A stretch of DNA of 64,000 nt, taken from assembly GCF_900103785.1 (NCBI RefSeq), contig NZ_FNHE01000010.1, positions 1 through 64,000 on the forward strand, written 5' to 3'. This stretch comes from Geodermatophilus siccatus (GTDB lineage: Bacteria > Actinomycetota > Actinomycetes > Mycobacteriales > Geodermatophilaceae). A model generated the notes under the pieces. That model was not told the origin of the DNA. It made no database searches and saw only the letters and a list, made by a program, of their open reading frames with translations. Numbering within the stretch: position 1 is the first letter of the stretch; each line of letters begins with the position of its first letter. Below are positions 57,685-64,000 of this stretch, piece by piece. The position numbers and the translations under genes were made by a program.

Positions 57685-58713
57685 GTGCGTGCACTCGTGT
57701 TCGAGTCCTTCGGCGGCCCGCTGACCGTGCAGGACGTCCCCGCTCCCGACCCGGCGCCCGGCGGTGTCGTCGTCCGGGTGGGCGCCAGCGGCCTCTGCCG
57801 CAGCGACTGGCACGCCTGGCAGGGCCACGACCCGGACGTCGTCCTGCCGCACGTGCCCGGCCACGAGCTGGCCGGCACCGTCGCCGCCGTCGGGGCCGAC
57901 GTCCGGCGCTGGCGGGTGGGCGACCGCGTCACCGTCCCGTTCGTGAACGCCTGCGGCCGCTGCGCGCAGTGCGCCGCCGGCGAGCACCAGGTGTGCACCC
58001 GGCAGACCCAGCCCGGGTTCACGCACTGGGGCTCGATGGCCGAGTACGTCGCGCTCGACGCCGCCGACGTCAACCTGGTCGCGCTGCCCGACGGGCTGGA
58101 CGCCGTCACGGCCGCGAGCCTGGGCTGCCGGTTCGCCACCGCCTTCCGCGCGGTGGCGCAGGTCGCGCGGGTCCGGCCCGGTGAGTGGGTCGCCGTGCAC
58201 GGCTGCGGCGGGGTGGGGCTCTCGGCGGTGCAGGTGGCCGTCGCCGCGGGCGCCCGGGTGGTCGCCGTCGACGTCTCCCCGGCGGCACTGCGGCTCGCCG
58301 CCGCCAACGGCGCCGAGCACGCGGTGGACGGCGGCGGCGGCGTCCCGGCCACCGTCGCCGAGCTCACCGGTGGAGGAGCGCACGTCTCCCTCGACGCCCT
58401 CGGCGCGGCCGTGACCTGCGAGAACTCGATCCGGTCGCTGCGGCCGCGGGGCCGGCACGTGCAGGTCGGGCTGCTGCCGCCGGCGCAGGGGCGGCCCGAG
58501 GTGCCCATGGACCTCGTCGTCGCCCGCGAGCTGCAGGTGCTGGGCAGCCACGGGATGGCCGCGCACGCCTATCCCGAGCTGCTCGGTCTCATCGCCGCCG
58601 GCCGGCTGCGGCCGCAGGCCCTGGTCACCCGGGAGCTCGGTCTCGACGAGGCCGGTGCCGCGCTGGCCGCGGTCGGCCGGGGCCCCGGCATCGCGGTGGT
58701 GACGGGCTCGTAG
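57685..58713 (+). CDS. Zinc-dependent alcohol dehydrogenase (ordinary MDR type)
   Basis: 342 residues. Catalytic zinc Cys38 (SGLCRSDWH) and His60-Glu61 (PGHE); structural zinc cysteines in CGRCAQCAAGEHQVC; nucleotide motif CGGVGLSAVQ near 172. It is clearly different from the NDMA-type enzyme at 7725 and belongs to the general NAD(P)-dependent MDR group. GTG 57685 is the only start that fits. It is unlikely to depend on mycofactocin. Stand-alone gene, convergent with an ABC transporter operon. Confidence 0.88.
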   Translation: MRALVFESFGGPLTVQDVPAPDPAPGGVVVRVGASGLCRSDWHAWQGHDPDVVLPHVPGHELAGTVAAVGADVRRWRVGDRVTVPFVNACGRCAQCAAGEHQVCTRQTQPGFTHWGSMAEYVALDAADVNLVALPDGLDAVTAASLGCRFATAFRAVAQVARVRPGEWVAVHGCGGVGLSAVQVAVAAGARVVAVDVSPAALRLAAANGAEHAVDGGGGVPATVAELTGGGAHVSLDALGAAVTCENSIRSLRPRGRHVQVGLLPPAQGRPEVPMDLVVARELQVLGSHGMAAHAYPELLGLIAAGRLRPQALVTRELGLDEAGAALAAVGRGPGIAVVTGS

Positions 58714-58724
58714 CGCCCCGGCTC

Positions 58725-59498
58725 CTAGAGGACCTTGGAGAGGAACGCCTGGGTGCGCGGGTGCTGGGGGTCGGTGAGCACCCGGCGCGGGTCGCCGGCC
58801 TCGACCACCACGCCGTCGTCCATGAAGACGAGGGAGTCACCGACCTCGCGGGCGAAGCCCATCTCGTGGGTGACGACGACCATCGTCATGCCCGACTCGG
58901 CGAGCCCCCGCATGACGTCGAGGACCTCGCCGACCAGCTCCGGGTCCAGCGCCGAGGTCGGCTCGTCGAAGAGCATGAGCTTGGGCTCCATCGCCAGGGC
59001 CCGGGCGATCGCCACCCGCTGCTGCTGGCCGCCGGAGAGCTGGTTCGGGTAGTTGTGCACCCGCTCCCCGAGACCCACCCGCTCCAGCAGCTCGACGCCG
59101 CGGGCGCGGGCCTCCTCCCGGCGGACCCCCTTCACCCCGACCGGCGCCTCGACGACGTTCTCCAGGGCGGTCATGTGCGGGAAGAGGTTGAACCGCTGGA
59201 AGACCATGCCGATGTCCCGGCGCTGCGCGGCCACCTCCCGGTCCCGCAGCTCGTGCAGCTTGCCGCCCCGTTCCCGGTAGCCGACGAGGTGCCCGTCGAC
59301 CCAGAGCCGGCCGGCGTCGATCTTCTCCAGGTGGTTGATGCAGCGCAGGAAGGTCGACTTGCCCGAGCCGGAGGGGCCGATGACGCAGACCACCTCGCCC
59401 GGCGCGACCTCCAGGTCGATGCCCTTGAGGACCTCCACGTGGCCGAAGGACTTGCGCACGCCCTCGGCCCGGACCATCGCGGCCCCGTCCCCGGTCAC
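58725..59498 (-). CDS. Polar amino acid ABC transporter ATPase
   Basis: 257 residues. Walker [10 protein letters not shown] near 47-55, Q-loop [13 protein letters not shown] signature LSGGQQQR, Walker [14 protein letters not shown], and H-loop [11 protein letters not shown]: the GlnQ/HisP pattern. GTG 59498 overlaps the permease stop (GTGA); ATG 59477 is an alternative just before RAEGVRKSF. Last gene of the operon. Confidence 0.92.
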   Translation of the reverse strand: MTGDGAAMVRAEGVRKSFGHVEVLKGIDLEVAPGEVVCVIGPSGSGKSTFLRCINHLEKIDAGRLWVDGHLVGYRERGGKLHELRDREVAAQRRDIGMVFQRFNLFPHMTALENVVEAPVGVKGVRREEARARGVELLERVGLGERVHNYPNQLSGGQQQRVAIARALAMEPKLMLFDEPTSALDPELVGEVLDVMRGLAESGMTMVVVTHEMGFAREVGDSLVFMDDGVVVEAGDPRRVLTDPQHPRTQAFLSKVL

Positions 59499-60460
59499 TT
59501 CTGGCTCCCGACGTCGGCGGCCCGGCGGGCGGCCCGCTGCGCGCGGGTCTCGGTGGCGCCGAAGCCGCGGCTGAACCGCTTCTCCAGGAAGTACTGGCCG
59601 ATCATGAGCAGGCTGGTCAGCGCCAGGTACCAGAGGATCGAGGCGACGGCCATCGGGATGATCTGGAAGGTCCGGGAGCCGATCGCCCGCAGCTGGAAGT
59701 TCAGCTCGGTGGTCACCGGTACCGCGATGAGCAGCGAGGTGTCCTTGAGCATCGCGATCGTCTCGTTGCCGGTGGGCGGGATGATCACCCGCATCGCCTG
59801 CGGGAGCACGATCCGGCGCATCGTGCGGCCGCGGCTCATGCCGAGCGCGTGCGCCGCCTCGGCCTGGCCCGGGTCGACCGACTGGATGCCGGCCCGGACG
59901 ATCTCGGCCATGTAGGCGCCCTCGGACAACGCCAGGCCCAGCAGGCCGGCGGTGAAGCCGACGAAGATCTCGTTGCCGTCGAAGCCGAACAACCGCCAGT
60001 CGGCCTGGAACCCGAGCAGGTCCATCAGCTGCCGGTCGAACGGGAAGCCGAACTCGTAGCGCGCGTAGAGCGCGCCGAGGTTGGCGATGAAGAACAGCAG
60101 CACGATGCGGGGGATCGCGCGGAAGAACCAGATGTAGGTCCACGCCGCGCCCGAGACGACCGGGTTCGGCGACAGCCGCATCACCGCGAGGACGATGCCG
60201 AGCAGCACGCCCAGCACCATGGCCGCGACCGTCATCACCAGGGTGGTCCGCGCCCCGCGGAGCACCGCGGGCGTGAACATGTTGTCGAGCATGAAGTCCC
60301 ACTGGAACACCGGGTTGGTGGCCAGCATGTGGACGAACATGGCCGCCAGCACGGCGATGACGGCGGCGGCGACCCATCGGCCCGGGTGCCGGACCGGCAC
60401 CGCGCGGATCTGCTCGGGCGGTGCCGGCCGGGCCGTCGTGTCGGGCGCCTCCGCGGCCAT
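59495..60460 (-). CDS. Polar amino acid ABC transporter permease
   Basis: 321 residues of the HisM/GlnP family: N-terminal cytoplasmic tail, membrane helices ([42 protein letters not shown]), and the ATPase-contact EAA loop [24 protein letters not shown] near 215-238. A single permease gene suggests a homodimer. It lies 18 nt after the binding-protein gene and overlaps the ATPase gene. Confidence 0.92.
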   Translation of the reverse strand: MAAEAPDTTARPAPPEQIRAVPVRHPGRWVAAAVIAVLAAMFVHMLATNPVFQWDFMLDNMFTPAVLRGARTTLVMTVAAMVLGVLLGIVLAVMRLSPNPVVSGAAWTYIWFFRAIPRIVLLFFIANLGALYARYEFGFPFDRQLMDLLGFQADWRLFGFDGNEIFVGFTAGLLGLALSEGAYMAEIVRAGIQSVDPGQAEAAHALGMSRGRTMRRIVLPQAMRVIIPPTGNETIAMLKDTSLLIAVPVTTELNFQLRAIGSRTFQIIPMAVASILWYLALTSLLMIGQYFLEKRFSRGFGATETRAQRAARRAADVGSQK

Positions 60461-60478
60461 GGTGGGGAGTCCTCCGGG

Positions 60479-61420
60479 TCAGCCGACGGTGGGGTCGACC
60501 GTCGGGTCGTCGATGGCGCCGTCCTGCACGCCCCACCGCTCGAGGACCTGGGTGTAGGTGCCGTCGTCGATCAGCGCCTGCACGGCGTCGCGGACCGCCT
60601 GCGCGAAGTCGGCCTGGTCCTGCGGGAGCACGTAGCCGTAGGGCGCCGAGTCGTAGATGTCGCCGAGGAGCTCCAGCTGCCCGTTGGTCTGCGCGACGGC
60701 GTAGGCCATGACCGGCGAGTCGGCCAGGACGGCGGCGTCGCGGCCGGAGACGACCGCGGCCGTGGCGTCGCTCTGCGCGTCGTACTGGTCGATCGTGATC
60801 GGCTCCTGCCCGGCGGTCTCGCACGCCTGGGAGCGGGCGGTGATGTCGTCGACCTGCACGGTGCCGCGCTGCACGGCGATGGACAGCCCGCAGGCGTTGT
60901 CGGGGTCCACGCCGTCCGGGTTGCCGGCGCGGGTGGCCCACTGGGTGCCGGCGTCGAAGTAGCTGACCATGGTGGCCTGCTCGAGGCGCTCGGGGTTGAT
61001 CGTGAACGACGAGACGCCCACCTCGTACCGGCCCGAGCCCACGCCGGCGATGATCGAGTCGAACGGCGCGGTCTCGAACTGCGCGTCCAGGCCCAGCTTC
61101 TGCGCGACCAGCTCGAACAGGTCGACGTCGAAGCCGATGATCGTCTGGCCGTCCTCGGCGAGGAACTCGCTGGGCGCGTAGGTGCTGTCGCTGCCCACGG
61201 TGATCACCCCGTCCTCGGCGACGGCCGGGGGGACCCGCGCGGCGAGCGCGTCGTCCGCCGCGACGCTCGGCAGCGGCTCGCCGGTGTCCGGTGCGCCTCC
61301 CGCGCCGGTGCTCCCGCCGGTGTCGCCGGAGTCGCCCCCGCATCCGGCGAGGACGAGGGTGAGGCCGGCGACGGCCGCGACGGCGGCCCGTCCACGCCGG
61401 GTCAGGGATCGGTCAGCCAC
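60479..61420 (-). CDS. Amino acid ABC transporter substrate-binding lipoprotein
   Basis: 313 residues from GTG 61420 with GGAGGGA upstream. Lipobox LAGC (Cys27), a Gly/Ser linker, then an SBP type 3 domain: [41 protein letters not shown] and [26 protein letters not shown]. First gene of the minus operon with permease and ATPase. The ligand is likely a polar amino acid or its relative. Confidence 0.92.
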   Translation of the reverse strand: MADRSLTRRGRAAVAAVAGLTLVLAGCGGDSGDTGGSTGAGGAPDTGEPLPSVAADDALAARVPPAVAEDGVITVGSDSTYAPSEFLAEDGQTIIGFDVDLFELVAQKLGLDAQFETAPFDSIIAGVGSGRYEVGVSSFTINPERLEQATMVSYFDAGTQWATRAGNPDGVDPDNACGLSIAVQRGTVQVDDITARSQACETAGQEPITIDQYDAQSDATAAVVSGRDAAVLADSPVMAYAVAQTNGQLELLGDIYDSAPYGYVLPQDQADFAQAVRDAVQALIDDGTYTQVLERWGVQDGAIDDPTVDPTVG

Positions 61421-61535
61421 GTGTTCTCCCTCCACGGGGCCTCGCGGACGACGAGGCACGGGATGCCGATCCTGCCCTGTGCGCGCCCGGTGCGGCACGG
61501 CCAGGGTGCCCACACCGGTGCGGCGGTGGCACCGG

Positions 61536-62027
61536 TCACGGCGTCGGGGAGGCCGCCGTCGTCCGCGGCGGCGGAGCGGGGGCCTCCGTGGTCGTCGGCT
61601 GGAGCGTGGTCGTCGGCTGGACCGTCGTCGTCGGCGTCCGTCCCGGCGACTCCCCGGCCGGCCCGCTCTCCTCCGTCGGCGACGGCGCGGTCGTCGGTTC
61701 CGTGGTGGGGGCCGTCGTCGGGGCCGTCGTGGTGGGTCCGGGGGTCTGGGTCGGCTCCGCGGGTCCGGGAGTCGCCGGAGCCGACGTCACCGGCGTCTGC
61801 ACCGTCGACCCCGACGTCGGCCCGGCGGGCGGGTCCGGCGGGCGGACGTAGAGGTAGAGGACGTAGAGCCCCACGAACAGCAGCGCCAGGACGACGGTCG
61901 AGGTGCGCGCGCGGCCGAGGTGGTGCGGCACCGCCGTCCACCAGCGGCGCGGCGCGGGCGGCGGCGCGGTGCTCACCGACGGCTCGCGGGTCGGCTCGCC
62001 GGGGCCGTTGGTCTCCGGGGTGGTCAC
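61536..62027 (-). CDS. Single-pass membrane protein with Thr/Pro-rich tail
   Basis: 163 residues: a cytoplasmic N-terminus, one helix (STVVLALLFVGLYVLYLYV near 43-61) and an extracellular tail dominated by Thr, Pro and Ala (PTTTAPTTAPTTEPTTAPSP) that could span the wall or be O-glycosylated. GTG 62027 overlaps the MscS stop as GTGA, so it is a co-translated partner of the channel. No domain is recognised. Confidence 0.7.
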   Translation of the reverse strand: MTTPETNGPGEPTREPSVSTAPPPAPRRWWTAVPHHLGRARTSTVVLALLFVGLYVLYLYVRPPDPPAGPTSGSTVQTPVTSAPATPGPAEPTQTPGPTTTAPTTAPTTEPTTAPSPTEESGPAGESPGRTPTTTVQPTTTLQPTTTEAPAPPPRTTAASPTP

Positions 62028-62917
62028 CGGGCGCCGTCCGAGGAGGGGGAGAGCCCACCGGTCGGCGCGCCCGCCGTCGGCGCGGGGACGTTGAGACCGG
62101 CCTGGCGGAAGGCCTGGACGACGCGGGCGCGCAGGTCGCGGCCGACCTCGAACTGCTTGCCGGGCAGCGTGCGGGCCACCATCCGGACGTTGACCTGCTC
62201 GAGGTCGAGGGTCTCGACGCCCATCACGCTGGGCGTGTCGAGCAGCAGCGGGCGCAGCCGCTGGTCGCGGAAGGCCTCCGCGCCGACCTCCCTGAGGATG
62301 TCGTTGACCCGGCTGACGTCCAGCGTCGTCGGCACCGGCACGTCGACGACCGCGCGCGCCCAGTCGCGGGAGAGGTTGACGACCTTCACGATCTGCCCGT
62401 TGGGCAGGGTGATCACCTCGCCGTTGGGGGAGCGCAGCCGGGTGACCCGCAGCGTGACGTCCTCGATCGTGCCCTCGGCCGGGTCCCCGCCCCCGACCAC
62501 CGTGATGGAGACGACGTCGCCGAAGCCGTACTGCCGCTCGGTGATGATGAAGAAGCCCGCCAGCACGTCACCGACGACCCGTTGTGCGCCGAAGCCCAGC
62601 CCGACGCCCAGCACGGTCGCCGGCGCCACCAGCCCGCCGATCGGGATGCCCGCCCGGTCCAGGACGGCGAAGACGGCGATCGCGTAGACGAGCACGACCA
62701 GCGTCCAGGTGATCACCTGGGTCAGCGAGTGCCGGTGCTTGGCGGCCTCGGAGCGCACCAGGGCGTCGCCGCCGGTCGCGCGGGCGTCGATGCGGTCGGT
62801 GATCTTCTCGCCGACCCAGGCGACGAACCGGGCCAGCAGGACCGACCCCAGGACGATGAGGGCGATGGGCAGCCCACGCCCGGCGAGCCAGGTCAGCAGC
62901 GGATCGAGCAGTGCCAT
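62024..62917 (-). CDS. MscS-family mechanosensitive channel
   Basis: 297 residues. Three hydrophobic helices; the pore-lining third helix and beta domain are seen as APATVLGVGLGFGAQRVVGDVLAGFFIITERQYGFGDVV near 95-133, then VEDVTLRVTRLRSPNGEVITLPNGQIV-like sequence, which is the hallmark of the family. ATG 62917. It opens under hypo-osmotic shock. The downstream Thr/Pro-rich membrane gene overlaps its stop. Confidence 0.92.
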   Translation of the reverse strand: MALLDPLLTWLAGRGLPIALIVLGSVLLARFVAWVGEKITDRIDARATGGDALVRSEAAKHRHSLTQVITWTLVVLVYAIAVFAVLDRAGIPIGGLVAPATVLGVGLGFGAQRVVGDVLAGFFIITERQYGFGDVVSITVVGGGDPAEGTIEDVTLRVTRLRSPNGEVITLPNGQIVKVVNLSRDWARAVVDVPVPTTLDVSRVNDILREVGAEAFRDQRLRPLLLDTPSVMGVETLDLEQVNVRMVARTLPGKQFEVGRDLRARVVQAFRQAGLNVPAPTAGAPTGGLSPSSDGAR

Positions 62918-62961
62918 CGCGCTCCAGCCTCCCCAACCGATCCCGGCAGCGCCAGCACCGG

Positions 62962-63765
62962 TCAGCGCGGCGCGACGAACAGGGCCTGCGCCGAGCGGCC
63001 GATCGGGCCGGTGGCGTCGTGGAGGTCGGCGAAGCACTGCCCGGCGCCGGCCGGCCCGATCGTGGTGGTGGCGTCGACGCCCAGCCACTCCCCGGCCGGC
63101 GGGCGCACCAGGGCGACGGTGAGGTCGACGTTGGCGAACGTGGCCCGCTGCCAGTCCAGGACGGCGGAGATGCCGCTGGCCGCGTCGGTCATCACCAGCA
63201 GGTGCTGCAGCGGGCTCATCGGCTCGCCCTCGACCAGCGTGCACAGCGCCCGGGTCCACGCGGCCGCCGGGCCGGGCGCGTTGAACGAGCCGTGCACGAA
63301 GCGCCAGTCCAGCGCCCGGTGGTAGGCGACGTCGGTGGTGAAGAAGGCCGCCGTCTCGGGGTGGCTCTCCTCCGGCCCGGGCATCGGGACGCCGGCCTGC
63401 GGCGTCCCCTCGACCGCGGAGCTGCGCATCCGCCAGGCGGTCAGCCTCATCAGCGGCCGCTCGCGGTCGGCGGAGGAGGAGCCCGCGCTGAGCACCGCCT
63501 CCACCAGCTCGATCCGCCGTCCCGGCCGCAGCAGCCGGGCGCCGACCTGCACCCGGCCCACCGGCACCGGCGCGAGGATGTCGAAGGCCAGCCGCACGGT
63601 CTGCCCGTCGGGGATCCCGGTGACCCGCTCGGCCTCGCGGGCCAGCAGGGCCGCGACCGGCCCGGCGTGCTGCAGCCCCGGGTCCCACGGCCCGATGGTG
63701 AGGTCGGTGGCGACGAAGCCGTCGCCGTCGGGCAGGTAGAGGGCGGTGGGCAGGCCGGCGGTCAC
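62962..63765 (-). CDS. Acyl-CoA thioesterase-like protein (double hotdog)
   Basis: 267 residues from GTG 63765. Two hotdog halves: ATDLTIGPWDPGLQHAGPVAALLAREAERV near 18-47 and HGSFNAPGPAAAWTRALCTLVEGEPMSPLQHLLVMTDAASG near 165-205. The layout matches TesB-like thioesterase-family proteins of actinobacteria (ACOT_3 type), acting on acyl-CoA in lipid metabolism. It lies 44 nt upstream of mscS on the same strand. Confidence 0.82.
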   Translation of the reverse strand: MTAGLPTALYLPDGDGFVATDLTIGPWDPGLQHAGPVAALLAREAERVTGIPDGQTVRLAFDILAPVPVGRVQVGARLLRPGRRIELVEAVLSAGSSSADRERPLMRLTAWRMRSSAVEGTPQAGVPMPGPEESHPETAAFFTTDVAYHRALDWRFVHGSFNAPGPAAAWTRALCTLVEGEPMSPLQHLLVMTDAASGISAVLDWQRATFANVDLTVALVRPPAGEWLGVDATTTIGPAGAGQCFADLHDATGPIGRSAQALFVAPR

Positions 63766-63788
63766 GGGTGCCGAGTCTGCCGCCGCGG

Positions 63789-63998
63789 TCAGCCGCCCGA
63801 GCGGCGGGTCTCCCACACCGCGAACGCCGTCCACCCGGCGGCGGCGACCGCGGCGACCACCCACAGCCAGCGCAGTGACGACCCGGTCGGGTTGGCCATC
63901 ACCAGCAGGACGGCGACCACCAGCACCGCCCCCGCCAGGGGTGGCGTGCGCAACAGGGTGCCCAGGGTGTCGGGTCCGGGCACGGTGATGAACACCAC
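63789..63998 (-). CDS. Small membrane protein, possibly incomplete
   Basis: 69 residues from an ATG two bases inside the window edge. Two hydrophobic helices (LAGAVLVVAVLLVMAN, RWLWVVAAVAAAGWTAFAVW) and a short basic tail. The true start may lie outside the window. No family recognised; it ends 23 nt before the thioesterase gene on the same strand. Confidence 0.55.
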   Translation of the reverse strand: MVFITVPGPDTLGTLLRTPPLAGAVLVVAVLLVMANPTGSSLRWLWVVAAVAAAGWTAFAVWETRRSGG

Positions 63999-64000
63999 CA

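Noticed and set aside
57685-58713. A third NDMA-type alcohol dehydrogenase
   Set aside because: It lacks the sequence features of the NDMA-dependent group seen at 7725-8855 and looks like an ordinary NAD(P)-dependent MDR enzyme.

Overview
The window is very GC-rich, uses many GTG starts, and is packed with ATGA/GTGA gene overlaps. Its content (mycofactocin genes, NDMA-type alcohol dehydrogenases, MoxR/VWA pairs, a DUF222-HNH gene with a LexA-like box) points to an actinobacterium. I infer a member of the Geodermatophilaceae (Blastococcus, Geodermatophilus or Modestobacter type), but no rRNA or marker gene is present to prove it. I saw no rRNA, tRNA, CRISPR array, insertion sequence or prophage.

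Layout. 0-4 kb: the end of a DUF2382 protein, then a maturation set of coxD-type (MoxR), coxE-type (VWA) and xdhC-type genes. 4.1-5.7 kb: an XRE regulator, a degenerate ClpP-like protein and a MOSC protein. 5.7-8.9 kb (minus): a zinc NDMA-type alcohol dehydrogenase followed by MoxR and VWA. 9-12 kb: a flavin monooxygenase, a small protein and a cysteine-desulfurase-like enzyme. 12.2-15.5 kb: an iron alcohol dehydrogenase with a histidine kinase and response regulator. 15.6-18.9 kb: an aldo/keto reductase and a secreted GH15 enzyme. 18.9-23.2 kb (minus): an Mno-type methanol dehydrogenase followed by a His-tailed MoxR and a VWA protein. 23.4-36.9 kb: a mycofactocin locus (mftR, mftA, mftB, mftC, two OYE/FadH-like flavoproteins, mftE, an isochorismatase-like hydrolase, mftF, a GAF-HTH regulator), interrupted at 27.7-30.8 kb by four unrelated genes. 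37-39.4 kb: an MFS exporter and an iron-siderophore binding protein under an IdeR/DtxR-like box. 39.7-44.6 kb: form II coxS-coxL-coxM-coxG. 44.6-64 kb: mostly housekeeping and transport genes (DedA/HAD/hydrolase, amidohydrolase, tldD-tldE, NlpC/P60, APC permease, amino-acid ABC transporter, MscS), with a decayed YdeI gene.

How it fits together. Mycofactocin is the redox cofactor of NDMA-type alcohol dehydrogenases, and two such enzymes flank its biosynthetic genes here. Each is followed on its own strand by a MoxR ATPase and a VWA protein, the same kind of pair that matures the molybdenum-copper site of CO dehydrogenase. A third such pair, plus XdhC, lies at the left end, and the Cox structural genes lie 36 kb away. 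I infer an alcohol/C1 oxidation island in which MoxR-VWA modules act as metal-site or conformational activators of dehydrogenases. The MoxR next to the Mno-type enzyme carries 14 histidines in 29 residues, which supports a metal role.

Non-coding structure. A dispersed palindromic element, with a core close to CTCGCAGGCTCG, recurs about a dozen times, mostly within a few bases of a stop codon. In two places it appears to be translated into the next protein. Two other joints (before moxR at 21.7 kb and between tldD and tldE at 51 kb) hold tandem repeats that encode small coupled reading frames. mftD and mftG were not found in this window.
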